Part shown: one piece after another, positions 1 to 10,340 of the stretch
Layout of the letters: every line of letters starts with the position of its first letter
Numbering within the stretch: the stretch's first letter is position 1
NCBI GenBank assembly: GCA_958430865.1
Contig: CAUDNR010000478.1
Span: 1,543 to 30,836, forward strand
Reading direction: 5' to 3'
From: Entrophospora sp. SA101
Lineage: Eukaryota > Glomeromycota > Glomeromycetes > Entrophosporales > Entrophosporaceae
DNA: 29,294 bases
Made by a program: the position numbers and the translations under genes
Notes under the pieces: generated by a model
Told to the model about the DNA's origin: nothing
What the model saw: the letters and a program-made list of their open reading frames with translations, nothing else
The model's database searches: none

Positions 1-345
1 ATTTTATAATTATTATTAAATTAATGGTTTTGTATAATATATTTATTTTTTCTTGTTATTAGGTGTGGATAATAGAAGCAGAGTGTTTGTTCCATAAATC
101 AATGGTTTTGTTTCCTTAGAATGCAAGCAAAGAAACAAGGTAAGTTGTTTCTATAATTATTGTTAAATCAATAAATTTGTATAATATATTTATAATATTT
201 ATATCTATTTCATAGATAATAGAAATGAGGTAGTTTTATAATTCTTGTTAAATTAATAAATTTGTTAAATTTGTATAATATATATTTATTTCATAAATAA
301 TAGGAACAAGGTAGTTTGTTCTTTATTATTGTTAAATTAATGGTT
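1..345. repeat. AT-rich tandem repeat, 3-4 diverged units
   Basis: Units of roughly 80-120 bp recur from the window edge. Each has a TTGTTAAATTAAT-like start, then TTTGTATAATATATTTAT, then CATAGATAATAGAA and a GAGGTAGTTT-like end. Units can be seen near 1-60, 143-235, 240-315 and a partial one at 320-345. They differ by small indels. No coding potential is supported. From 346 to about 790 I see only AT-rich sequence. Confidence 0.6.
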
Positions 346-796
346 TGCATTATTTGCTTCCAATATCTACTTGATAAACTTATATATACATCACGAAGCC
401 TCTTCTCTAAATTTTTGTGTAATCTATTCAGCCAATCAAATTTTCTTTTTTGTTTAACATACGGCCAATTTGTTCAATCGGCAAAAGAAAAAAGTATTAA
501 TGACATGTGGGCGTTACATTTTGATGATCATTATTTATATAAATAATTAACTGTATTACTATTATAAACGTAATTTTTGAAACGGGATTCTTTTTTATTG
601 GTTTCTTTTTAAGTGGGATTCTTATTACTACTATATTTAAAGGTCGTAGGAGAATATCTTTACTTAGGAACACAAGAGTGATTATTATGTGCGTTATAGA
701 TTCGTGTATGATGACTTGTGATTTTAATATATAAAAATAATCAATTTTTAAATGTCACAGGATGTCAATCAAAAAATTGGCCCGTATGATCTGATC

Positions 797-1143
797 GATG
801 AAAATCATTACCAATTATAAGAATGTCCACCATGCTTATTTTTGCACAACTCTAATTTCCTTATTAATTTTTTTATAATGTGTCTTTATCTCTGTATCTA
901 TAACATCACATTTTTTTATGTATAAAAATATTTTAATGGCTAAAAACAACTGTGTTTATTATGTTTAAAAATTAATTAATGTCAAAAAATGATTGTGCGC
1001 AATTAGTGATTTTGTGTAATTGTTAATTTAGTAATGATATTCAGCCCAATCAAAATTCTTTTTTTACGTGATAAAATCAAAATGTGATTAACGCAAATCA
1101 TTACCAAATATGCAAATGTCCACCATGCTATTTTTTGCATCGT
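797..1143. repeat. Dispersed repeat pair flanking short spacer
   Basis: A block at 797-848 (AAATCATTACCAA, then AATGTCCACCATGCT and TTTTTGCA) recurs at about 1088-1143 with a few changes. The second block lies inside the segmental duplication, so a third copy sits near 13171-13226. The spacing and direct orientation suggest an old local duplication. No gene is visible here. Confidence 0.5.
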
Positions 1144-1545
1144 ATATTGGGGGGTCCAATATCATATGTTTTATGATATATGTGAGGCCACATATTAATT
1201 TTTATTATTGAGAATTTTTTAATGGTAACAAAAATTACCCCTCAATTTTTATATGTAGACCAATAAAAATTTAATTTCTAAATGGTTTAATTCGTGATAC
1301 GTGATAGAAGTAGATGATCGGCATATTTTTTAATAATAAAAAACGGGGTTAATATCTATTAATAAAAAGTCTCATTTTCTGAATCCAGACATGTCCATAT
1401 AGTTCTTTATTATTCTTTCATATCTCAAAAAAATTTTTTTTATATCAGACATACTTTTATATCAAATCAAATTTATAGCTAGCTGCATTTGTATATTAAA
1501 AAAATTTTTTTGTACATATTGTATAAATATAAAATTTTTATTTAA

Positions 1546-1927
1546 ATGTCTAAACATAAAGAAGTTTCACCAACACTTGCATCTCAAGGAATAATTGACT
1601 TTAATTTATACTATGGACCTTTTGCTCATCACTGGTGGCATGAAATTTCTACTGAAAATGACTCAGAATTTTACCTATTTGTTTAGGCATGACAATTTTA
1701 ACTGAACTAAATAGTAGAAAATTTTTGCTTTGTATTATTATGATAAGATCCAAAGGTTTACACTGGAGGATATGCATAAAGAACTTATTGAAGAATCTGT
1801 TCATAATACCCAGCTTTCTCATGATGAAATTCCTAAGGTAGAAACTATACATAATTGGGTTTCTAGATACTCAGCAGAAATGAAAAGAGATGTAGCTGAT
1901 AAAATGTTAGCAAATTACAATAAATGA
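1546..1927 (+). pseudogene. Unrecognised small ORF pair in the duplicated segment
   Basis: An ATG at 1546 opens a 46-codon frame (begins MSKHKEVSPTLASQG) ending at TAG 1684-1686. A second open stretch in another frame runs from about 1718 to TGA 1927. It contains RFTLEDMHKELIEES and an IHNWVSRYSAEMKRD segment that looks like a helical, possibly DNA-binding, region. A frameshift or an unplaced intron separates the two. The absence of any difference from the copy at 13629-14010 says little about selection, because the surrounding noncoding DNA is equally identical. I do not recognise the family. It may be a transposase-associated fragment. Confidence 0.35.
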
Positions 1928-1952
1928 ATTTCAAGTAATTTATCATACAATT

Positions 1953-2555
1953 ATTTTAATATTAACAACTTGTTTTTGGTGTGATCTAATTTCCTGCCCA
2001 CTACAAGAAAACAATTATATTATTATTGAAACAATCTTTAATAAAATTATAAATAAAGAAAATTATTTTAACTCTCCTGTAAATTATTCTCCAAGACTTA
2101 ATGATGACAGAAGAAATTACATGGCCAAGTTTAATATTAACAATTTGCATTTGCTGTAATCTAGTTTCCTACAAGGAAACAATTTATTTGAACTGTTATT
2201 ATTATTGATACAATTTTTGATAAAATTATAAATACATAATAGAAAACAAGAAAATTATTTTAACTCTCTTGTAAATTATTTCCCAAGACTTAATGATGAC
2301 AGAAGAAATTACATGGTCAAGTTTTGAATAGTTTAATATCAATGTCTTTGTTGTCCGTGATCTAATTTCCCACCCACTATAAGAAATCAACTTATTTGAA
2401 CTGTTATTAATAATACATTCCTTAATAAAATTATAAATAATAGAAAACAAACTTTTATTTAGAAACAATAAAGAAAATTATTTACTCTCCTGCAAATGAT
2501 TTCCTAGGACTTTAATGATGATGGGAGAAATTACATGGTCAAGTTTTGAGTAGTT
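1953..2555. repeat. Three-unit tandem repeat of about 180-215 bp
   Basis: Three diverged units start near 1953, 2131 and 2332. Each has a TTTAATATTAACAA-like start, TGATCTAATTTCC, an ATAAAATTATAAATA block, AACTCTCCTGTAAATTATT, and finally AGACTTAATGATGACAGAAG with AAATTACATGG. Unit 2 has CTCTTG for CTCCTG, and unit 3 is the most diverged. The array is also present in copy 2 at 14036-14639, so it formed before the segmental duplication. Small ORFs across it reflect repeat phase, not genes. Confidence 0.75.
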
Positions 2556-2837
2556 CTTAAAATTACTATGAGAGTTACACAGAGAATTTAGGTTTTTCAA
2601 AATCCAGCGATGCCCAAAAGTAAAGTTTGTTTTTTTATTAAATGAAAAAAATTTTTTTTTAATAAAGATAATTTTATGGTATTAATGGATCTAAAAATCA
2701 CATTATTTTTTTGTTTGTGGATATTTTGGTCATGTTATCTTAGAAGAGAAATACTTCAATTCGTTGATTTTTACACATTTTTGCCCCGGATTGACATATA
2801 GATTTTTATCTACTTCTCTCACATATCACAAATTAAT

Positions 2838-3149
2838 ACTTTTTGATTTTTTTTGTTGATCATGTAATATGAAATTTCCCCCATATTTTATAATAAAAAA
2901 GATCGACATTCATTGATTCATAGACGGATCGTCAATTAAACATTGAAAAAAAATTATTACCAATTTTGGTCGTGAGATTCAAATTATTGTAACACGAAAA
3001 TTATTGTTGCATTCTGAGCATAACTTCATTTGAGACAATTTTTTTAGATTAATAGACACCCTTTTTAAAGCTGAATTGAATGGTGGTGGGTTTTTTAAAA
3101 TCCAATGTGTGGATCACATAATATTTAACTTTTGAGTATAGATAATCCG
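2838..3149. other. Intergenic, no gene seen
   Basis: This is AT-rich sequence between the duplicated segment and a degenerate MITE. I see no splice-compatible open frame, RNA gene or clear repeat. Confidence 0.4.
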
Positions 3150-3280
3150 CACTGTATATATTCAGTATTAGTATATTCAATCGGCGGAATTGATGAGCTA
3201 ACCAAATCTGGACGTGTAACACGGATAATTTCTAAAATTAGACTAGTTTATGATGTGGCGCAGTCGGTTTTCGAACACTG
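3150..3280. mobile_element. Degenerate copy of the 120-bp hAT-type MITE
   Basis: The internal blocks ATTCAATCGGCGGAAT, AGCTAACCAAAT, AATTTCTAAAATTAGA, TAGTTTATG and GGCGCAGTCG occur in the same order as in the intact element at 20628-20747. The right end reads TTTCGAACACTG, matching the intact terminus. The left end begins CACTG but then carries an extra AT-rich stretch, so the left repeat is damaged. No 8-bp target duplication is found around it. A 62-codon frame across it is fortuitous. Confidence 0.6.
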
Positions 3281-3570
3281 GTGCTATTTTTCCAGACTTT
3301 ACAGTATGCGGCAATTTTGATTGATTATTATTATGCATTATTCAGCAATTTTACTTGATCATGCAAATTGCATAAAAACATCACCCTTGGATCTCATTAC
3401 TATGCTAAGTGAGCATAGTCTGATTTTCTTAATCCTTATAAATATAGATATATGCAAAAAACTCAATTTTGGTTATAGAGGTCCCTAACCAATATTCCTA
3501 AAAATCCACCCATATATTATTACATGTTGATCGCGTAAAATGTCATCTGACTGATAAAAAAACTCGTATG

Positions 3571-3633
3571 CAGTCAAACCTCGTTTCAACGGATATAAGG
3601 GACTGACTGACCACCCAGATCTGTTGAAACGAG
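3571..3633. repeat. Pogo-like terminal motif forming a 15-bp hairpin
   Basis: CAGTCAAACCTCGTTTCAAC at 3571-3590 resembles the CAGT-(N)-ACCTCG ends of pogo/Tigger transposons. CTCGTTTCAACGGAT (3580-3594) pairs with ATCTGTTGAAACGAG (3619-3633) except for one G-T position, leaving a 24-nt loop. It lies about 150 bp upstream of the membrane-protein start codon. It is most simply a very short MITE or a collapsed terminal remnant; any regulatory role is speculation. Confidence 0.5.
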
Positions 3634-3784
3634 ATAATGATCGACACGATCAACATAATGAAAAATTTTTTTTACGTACTTTTTTTTTTAATTTCGCTTG
3701 GATAAGAATTTGGATCAATTTCAAACCATCAATTAAACATTACCTACCACACAATTAAAATCAAAGTTTTTTTCTTTTACAAAA

Positions 3785-4800
3785 ATGATGAAAAAGAGAT
3801 ATACAAATATAATAATGATGATAATGATTTCATTGTTGTTTGTAATCATTGGTCTTGTTAACGGACAAGACGTAACACCAACTGATACAATAGCACCACC
3901 ATCTCAAACAACTGATGAAACAACAGTAACAACTGATAATTCATCAGACGGACTACAACAGATAACAGCTCAATCGATAGTAGCTGGTATTTTTTTGTTT
4001 ATTGTAGGCTTTATTTATTGTTTTTTTGGTCGTAAACTTTATCGCATCACCTTGTTTATTTTGGGAGCTATTATTGGATGTAAGTTATTTAAATATTTTA
4101 TAAAAATATGATTTAAATTGTAATTAGTGAAAGAATTTATGCTAATTATTTTTTTATTTTTTATAATATTAATTAATTAGCATATATTTCTTATCTTATT
4201 CTTATTGAGGCACAACCACAGTCAGGTTACACGTCAGAACCATCGAAGAATTCATTAATAATTTTATTAGTTTCCTTAGCTATTGGATTCATAGTTGGGA
4301 TGTTATTAATATGGTGTGCAACGGTTGCTATTTGGTTATTGGGATTAGTTTCTGGTTGGGCGTTGGCCAATTTTATACTTGCATTAGCTGATGGTGGATT
4401 GATTAAGCATGATATTGGTAGAATTGTGTTTATTGTAACGTTGGCCACTCTGGGACTTATTTTGACATGTATATACGAGGATGTTATAATTACTTTGGGT
4501 ACATCGTTTATTGGTGCTTATGCAATGATTCTTGGTATTGACATATTTGTCAATACAGGTTTTCTCTTGTCAACTAGAGCATTTTTGGATAAGACTCCTT
4601 ATGCCACAAATCAAAAAGTTTATTTGATGATGGGTGGATTGGTTGGGCTTTTTATTGTTGGATTATTGGTACAATTTAAATTTCATAGAAATATTAAATT
4701 TGGACCTCGACGTGTTAAAGGATATGATAGATCTGTCGAGGACGATCATACTCCGGTTACAAAGAAATCAGGGTATGCTAGTTTACTTTCCAAAAAATAA
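3785..4800 (+). CDS. Multi-pass membrane protein, DUF4203/TMEM198-like
   Basis: There are two exons, 3785-4079 and 4181-4800. The 101-nt intron begins GTAAGT and ends TTAG, and the join keeps frame and gives a 304-residue protein. The start is the first ATG of an ATGATG pair, followed by a signal-peptide-like hydrophobic stretch at residues 8-25 with a plausible cut near NGQ. A Thr/Ser-rich, probably lumenal linker covers residues 28-58. Then come repeated hydrophobic helices. The block FFGRKLYRITLFILGAIIG (about 80-98), followed by several Gly-rich helices, is the DUF4203 pattern seen in TMEM198/TM7SF3-type proteins. The tail is basic and then acidic and lacks hydrophobic segments, so it is likely cytosolic. 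Family members are poorly characterised; human TMEM198 is reported in Wnt receptor signalling, which cannot be transferred here. The intron lies inside the domain. No frame damage is seen. Confidence 0.85.
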
Positions 4801-5712
4801 ATTTTAAGTATTTTTGGTTTTTATAAAAAAAAAATATCTATTGATATATATTATGTTGATATTATGGTGATTTTATGTGTCTATATGTATATCCTCAACC
4901 TTATATTTGTGTGTGTGTGTAAATATACTATCTTTTTATTTATTCTTTCTTTTGTAATATATAAATAATGAATATAAATGTATATATAAAAGAAGGAATC
5001 CAACTTATTTTGTTTAAGACAGTTCATTAAAATCGTTGAATCATGAATAATAATAATATATCAATGTTATTATAAAATATTATTAATAATAAATAAACTT
5101 ACAAATTTTCAAGATCTGTTTTCATCGATCATATTGTTTTTTTTTTTTTTTAAGATTATTTTATAATGATAAAAACCTTTGATTTAATTATCAAGTGCGG
5201 TCAGTTATCTAAGTTTCACACTGATTCTTTAAGTCACAACGAAAATTTCTTCTCGCTACTATCTAACATGTATTTATTACTGATCCTACTTAAATATATT
5301 TTGAGTATTAACTTCATTCATTCACATTATTGATAATTTCTACAAATTTACATCTAAAATTATTGGGTTTTCCGTTATATTCATTCATTATACCTTGTCT
5401 ATTTCTTTCCTGGTTTGTTTTTTTTTTTTTTTTTGTATAGAATCATACCTTTGGTATCTTAATTTTTTGTCAAACAGAAACATAATAGCTTTTCCTTCCT
5501 CGTAGTAAACGAATACAAATAAAGGCAATAGGTATTGGTAGTTGATTCGATTGTAATTATTGAGTTCCATTCATCCATTCAATCAATAAATAAATATTAG
5601 AATTTCTAAAGGAAAAAACTCCTTGTTAAAGTTAAGATAAAAAATAAATGTGTAAGTTCGGTGGCGATAATACCATAAACATAATATGACTGGATGTTGA
5701 TACCTACAATAT
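4801..5712. other. 3' region and intergenic spacer, no gene seen
   Basis: This AT-rich sequence contains poly-T tracts (about 5138-5151 and 5418-5434), a short GT run near 4908-4920 and scattered AATAAA-like motifs that could serve polyadenylation of the membrane-protein gene. A minus-strand 60-codon frame at 5388-5570 is low-complexity and unsupported. The transposon terminal repeat starts at 5713. Confidence 0.4.
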
Positions 5713-5957
5713 TGGGTTGTGGACTAACAAAAAGGTGTTCTGGGTTCAAGAACCCCAAAATGAGTTATTAGCACTATTATATTTTTCGGGAACAAGGATT
5801 ATAATTTAATATAAATTTTGTAAACATTCAATTAATAAAAAAAGTTTACAAAAATCTATTGAACTTTGGCCCAGAAATTGGTTAATGACAAAAAAGGAAA
5901 TGATTATCTTCCATTAAAAATATAAACAAATCACCCTTTATTTTGTCTCTGAAACAT

Positions 5958-7702
5958 TCAAACATAGTTAATTGGTTTGCATTTCATCTGAATTAGGATT
6001 AGAAAAATGAACATCTTTCTAATTTTTTTATATAAATATAATTTTCTTTCTAAATCTACATTAATTGAAATAATGTTAATAGGATTATTATGATTAAAAT
6101 TATTATCTCTTAAAAGATTAAAACATGTTTCTTCACCACCAGATTTTGTTGAAACAAACACTTTCCCTTTGTTTTCAAGTAAACTATTAAATCTAAAATG
6201 GTGATATTGTTTATATTAGGTAAAGTTTTAAATTTATTTTCAAACAACTCTCCAAAATTATACCATTTCCACCCTGAGCCATTTTCATATTGTATTGATT
6301 CATTTCCTTCTGAAGAATCATTAACAATTTCTTTGATATCACTAATTCTATTAACTTTACTACTTCTATATAATTTTTTTATGTTGCCAAAAAAAGAATC
6401 ACGTAAATTTTGTGTGTCCTGGAATCATGAAATTAACTGTAATCTCTTCATACCAGCCTGACATTATTAGCCAAGTCCAAAACCAAAGAGATAAGTTATT
6501 TTTATTTTGTCCAGAACAATTATCACAAGTTATATGTAATTTTTTTCCCCCATTCTTTGCAAAAAGTTGCAGAGCTTGATAAACTAAATTTAAAGTTGTA
6601 TTTGCTCCTTTAGATATTCCTTGAGGAAGTTCATCTTCCCCTATTAAAAAATTCAATTGTTTATTTATTCCTCCTTCAGTTTTACAAACTCCAAATAAAT
6701 GAACAGCATAACCTGATAAAAAATACAATGGTCCTGCTTATTGTGGTGAATAAGGAATGGTGACATTTTGTGCCCAATCATAACAAATATGTGCAATTGA
6801 TAAGTCATTTTTACTTAACTCGATATTACTATTATAGTGATGATGCTCAAGGTTTGCTATTTTTTTATGTTCATTAAATTGGGCTTCAATTTCATTATAT
6901 TCAACTATATCTCTTTTTGCTAACTGCAATTTTGATTTAAATTGAACACAATTGTCACATAGGTCACTTGCAGGAGGTTGAAATTTTAAATTAGGTGCCA
7001 GTTTATTCCATAATCTTCTAAAAGATTTATAATGAATAATTTTATCTGAATCATTTTCCAACTCAACTTCTAAAATACTTTTGAAATAAAATTTTTTAAA
7101 TTCATTATATACAGATTTAAAATTTTTATCTGTTGGGAGGTGCCAGAGTCATTCCTATGTCTCATTGGTGATGGTAATCCATGTATTAAAGAATATTTGC
7201 TTAAAAAATTGTTCACAACTGATTTTAATTCTTCATCAATATTGACTTTGGTTTGAAATATGGGAGCTCTTCCTGTGTTTCCATGAATTTGTTCATTTAT
7301 TCCTTCATTATGTAAATGATTTAAAATATTATCAAGTCTATGCTGACTTATATTATGTAGCTTCAAAAATGCTGTTCTACAAAGAGGATATGTTGAATTA
7401 AAACAATATTTGTATTTTATTTTTTCATTATTTTTTTGATTCTCTATTTCCATTACTAAAAGTTGTGCTTTTAAATATAAATCTAATTCTTTATTATTTA
7501 AGTTAATAATTTGAATGTGTCTTTGAAAAAATTTTTTAAATCCAATTTTTTCAAAGCAAGTTCTAATATCCTTTTGTTTTTCAGTAATATGACAAGTACA
7601 ACTTACTGGACTTCCAAAAAAAATCATTAAATTGTGAACAATTTCTTGAACATTTTCAAATAAATCATAAAAGCATTGAGAAACTTCCTGAGTAGTTGAC
7701 AT
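5958..7702 (-). pseudogene. Broken DUF7869-type transposase-like gene
   Basis: The frame opens at ATG 7702 and breaks several times: a frameshift near 7135, an in-frame TAA at about 6735, a frameshift just after GHTKF near 6400 and another near 6205. Read across the breaks, the segments keep the order of the family whose hallmark is a CDNCxGQNKN motif (here HITCDNCSGQNKNN, Asp near 6523) and a GHTKF motif. Upstream lie YDWAQNVTIP (Asp near 6778), a Cys pair in SDLCDNCVQF, and an N-terminal region with HGLPSPMRHRND. Downstream are RDSFFGNIKKLYR, then HHFRFNSLLENKGKVFVS, and an ERKLYLYKKIRK ending typical of these proteins. The acidic residues suggest an RNase H-like DDE nuclease, but that assignment is inference. 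It sits between the 32-bp TIRs and was probably the element's own transposase. It is now inactive. Confidence 0.75.
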
Positions 7703-8681
7703 GTTTAAATATTGTTATAAAATTTTTATTTTAATTTTATTAGTCAAGTATTTTACCAAATTTGGAAATCGAATCTAGAAAAATTGGAACCCCCTTGTTG
7801 ATCAATTCATATATGTTTACAAACGATTTAACGTGACATGTCGTGCTTTGTGAAAATAAATTTTTTTTTAAAAAAAATTCTAATAATAATAATCAAAATA
7901 AATTATTCTGAATATATATTTTAAGAATCCACCAGGATCCATGCAACTTTACACACTAGTTTTTTTTTAATACATAGGAGAATTATTGGCTTAAATCCTT
8001 TTTTTTTAATTTTTAACAGTTAGTAACATAAATGTTGGACCATTATGTTTGTATGAAGAAAGCCAGCTGATGCCATGTTGATGCAAATCTTATTATTAAG
8101 TATATTCAGAATCACCATTACTATATTTATTCATAATAATATATTTTTATCTAGGCTTTATTTATTTAAAGGTACATGTAGTTTAAGGATACCGACTGCA
8201 ACTTTGATGATGGTTTTGACCACCTTTACATCATATAAAAATGGTTGCAACACCTAGCAACTACTTTGTTGGATTGCAGCATGGAGCACTAAAGTAGTTC
8301 GGTATGGAAATGTAAGCATAAAACTCCAAATAAATTATTTTGTATTATTTACAATGGTGGCTATTGATTTCAATATATTAGAACTATTATAATTATTATT
8401 CATTTTTATTATATGGATTGGAAATTTATGTATCCTTTATTTATTATTTAACAGAATTATATTTCCAATGATATTATTTTAAATTCTATTTTTAAAGATT
8501 AAATGAAGGAATAAAATCATTATTAAAATATGCTATATATTGGTTAAATAGCATCTCTGGCATTGCTTGATCTTGGATAAGCTTGTAGAAAAGTTAAAAA
8601 TGCACATATTGTATAATTTTGGAAATTATATGACCAATTAATAAAGCCCCCGCCATGTTTTTCTTGTTTTTTTTCATTTAA

Positions 8682-9114
8682 GGGTAGGGGGAATCACGTG
8701 ATAATTACGTGATAATTTAATACAAAATCCGGGATCAAAATTTGACTTTTCCAAAATCAATAATTGTCTTAAAGGTGAAGCTACATGAGATGCATTCAAA
8801 TAACTCCTGTGTTATTCTATATGTGTATTCTGCTGTATAGTAGTTATTGAAAGTGTTTTTGAATAAAATCTTCTTTTAAAATTCTTCAAAAAACAAAACT
8901 CACCCCTAATTAGAGAAACTCATCCCATAACTCATCCCATATTAACATATACTCATCCCTTAGTAACAAATATTCGTTTCACATTTAAAATACTTAATTT
9001 ATTATTATCATAGTAATAGGAAAACTTATTGGACATTTTGTGATGATCAACATTGAAACCAATAAAAAATTTTTTGATCCTTTACTATCGATTTATCACG
9101 TGATTCCCCTACCC
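8682..9114. mobile_element. 433-bp piggyBac-type MITE with TTAA target duplication
   Basis: The ends are GGGTAGGGGGAATCACGTG at 8682 and its inverse, TATCACGTGATTCCCCTACC, ending at 9114. They are inverted repeats of about 23 bp with a single G indel. Both ends are flanked by TTAA (8678-8681 and 9115-9118), the target-site duplication characteristic of piggyBac elements. The interior has no open frame but contains four ACTCAYCCC-like motifs in one orientation between about 8898 and 8960. The element is nested within the 7742-9305 unit and is therefore younger than it. Confidence 0.75.
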
Positions 9115-9154
9115 TTAAAGATTATTTATTTTTTCAACGAAAAGATCTGCACAG

Positions 9155-9268
9155 GATTTAGCCAATTAGAATTTCCTTTCATAACGTCGATCATTACAGG
9201 GGATTATTCCTGATTGAATTTAGCCAATCAGAATTTCTTCTAGAATTTTTCAACCATCGATCATTACG
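9155..9268. repeat. Two-unit direct repeat with CCAAT-like core
   Basis: GATTTAGCCAATTAGAATTTC, followed by CGTCGATCATTACAGG (about 9155-9200), recurs as GAATTTAGCCAATCAGAATT with CATCGATCATTACGG (about 9215-9268). Similar AGCCAATCA-type words occur near 427 and 1042, so this may be a dispersed repeat fragment. Confidence 0.5.
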
Positions 9269-9556
9269 GCATTTAGTATTTCCAAATTTGGTAAAATACT
9301 TGACTGTATTATTATTATGTGTTGGACAAAAAAAGAGGGTAACAATTTATAAACATCAGGGGGGTTGTTTTAATAAATAAACGGGGTTAAAAACAAAAAT
9401 CAGCTGATTTCTCAAAAACCCTATTTTCTCCCAGAACACCTTTTTGTTAGTCCACGACCCATATTACAATATAATTTTTACTGGTATTTTGCTTATGCAT
9501 GCGATCATCCATAAATGAGGCGTAGTAATAATAAAAATTTGGATTATTTAATTTTA

Positions 9557-9684
9557 CAGTATAGCCAAACCTTGTTATAACGGAAAGAAGGAAGGACCTT
9601 GTTACAACAGATGTTACATAAAGTAATAAGAATTCATGACACGGATTTAATTACATTACACTTTGTTATAAAGAGGTTCAACTG
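9557..9684. mobile_element. 128-bp pogo/Tc1-like MITE with TA duplication
   Basis: The left end CAGTATAGCCAAACCTTGTT and the inverse of the right end, CAGTTGAACCTCTTTATAAC, share the CAGT...AACC(T)...TTATAAC layout of pogo-like termini. TA flanks both ends (9555-9556 and 9685-9686). A second internal copy of ACCTTGTTACAAC sits near 9597. The repeats are imperfect, so the element is old. It lies just outside the right end of the 3.75-kb transposon. Confidence 0.55.
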
Positions 9685-10340
9685 TATACACTTTATGCGT
9701 GACAATTTACATATTTTGACAAGTGGTCCTCTGACGTTTTTGCGACAAATTTGTCAAATAAAAACTATTTGGATTTTTCCTTGCCTTTCTAGAAAACCTT
9801 AAAGCGATTTTTATCATCTCTGTAATCCGCGGAAAGAATATTCCTTTGAGTCATTTCATTACACGATATTATTTATTAATATTAATATCAATTAACATTG
9901 TATTTTGACATACGCGTTATTTAATTTGTATTGGTTGTTTTACGTCAACAAAGTATATGGCTAAGATGGCGAATAGACAAGGTCGACGAGGTGTAATTAG
10001 TAGATTTAGCCGACAACATCACCAAAGCCGATAAAGTAGTCCGCTAATTAGAAAACATGTATATAAACGACTCGAATTCGGTGTACTTTAACCATAACGT
10101 TTTTTTGAGAAATAAACAAATCGTACCCAAAACTACTTACTAGTAAATACTCCTTCAATTAAAACTTTACTGATTTTAGAAATTCATTAATTACTGTAGC
10201 TTTATATTGAAATCAAAAGTTGTTGCATTAAAAGAGCTGACGAAGGTGAAAAATATGGAAATGATATTTTATTATTACTGTATATTAAAAATTCTTTGGA
10301 CGTAGATCCTTGGTCGCAGCATAATTTTTTTCTTTTAAAA
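9685..10340. other. Upstream region of the OXLD1-like gene
   Basis: No clear gene is seen. A 22-codon frame (ATG 9966 to TAA 10034, starting MANRQGRRGV) is too short to support alone; it could be an upstream ORF or a first exon. An open frame in phase with the downstream gene extends upstream from 10341 to a TAG at about 10197-10199, preceded by TTACTGTAG, which could be a splice acceptor. A longer N-terminus therefore cannot be excluded. Confidence 0.35.

Larger units (their letters stand above)
988..2837. repeat. Segmental duplication, copy 1 (older structure, empty sites)
   Basis: This segment recurs at 13071-15404 in the same orientation, at a constant offset of 12083 bases through 2468. 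By eye I find no differences from 988 to about 2430. The last part (2575-2837) shows many substitutions and indels. The sequence TATGAGAG at 2567-2574 occurs once here, but flanks a 214-bp insertion in copy 2. GACATATAGATT near 2800 is likewise uninterrupted here. The 3' end of similarity is at AATTAAT (about 2837). The 5' end of copy 2 is cut by the N gap, so the true length is unknown. Confidence 0.9.
7742..9305. mobile_element. Nested unit bounded by perfect 28-bp inverted repeat
   Basis: AGTCAAGTATTTTACCAAAT and eight more bases at 7742-7769 occur as the exact inverse at 9278-9305. The left arm starts 39 bp upstream of the broken transposase ATG. The flanks read TATT|AGTC and GACT|GTATT, so a target duplication is ambiguous (TA or TATT with a one-base offset). 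The interior has no supported gene. It holds the TTAA-flanked MITE (8682-9114) and a two-unit repeat (9155-9268). It could be a separate non-autonomous transposon, or part of a larger related element. Confidence 0.6.
5713..9461. mobile_element. 3.75-kb TIR DNA transposon with DUF7869-type transposase remnant
   Basis: Terminal inverted repeats of 32 bp lie at 5713-5744 (TGGGTTGTGGACTAACAAAA onward) and 9430-9461 on the opposite strand. They match at 31 of 32 positions (T/C at the sixth base). The flanks read TAT on both sides (5710-5712 and 9462-9464), a possible 3-bp target duplication. Inside are a disrupted minus-strand transposase (5958-7702) and, upstream of its start, a nested inverted-repeat unit that itself contains a TTAA-flanked MITE. 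Near the left end, GGGTTCAAGAACCC (5743-5756) is a small perfect hairpin. Subtracting the nested units leaves about 2.2 kb for the original element. Confidence 0.8.

Noticed and set aside
316..546. 76-codon plus-strand frame
   Set aside because: Composition is low complexity, it lies partly in a tandem repeat, and no motif or splice context supports it.
2226..2468. 80-codon minus-strand frame, also at 14309-14551
   Set aside because: It falls inside a three-unit tandem repeat. Its presence in both copies follows from the segmental duplication and not from constraint.
3132..3320. 62-codon frame
   Set aside because: It spans a degenerate MITE and is explained by that repeat.
6198..6461. 87-codon plus-strand frame
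   Set aside because: It is antisense to the conserved 3' part of the broken DUF7869-type gene.
8075..8257. 60-codon plus-strand frame in the nested element
   Set aside because: It is hydrophobic low-complexity sequence with no recognisable motif.
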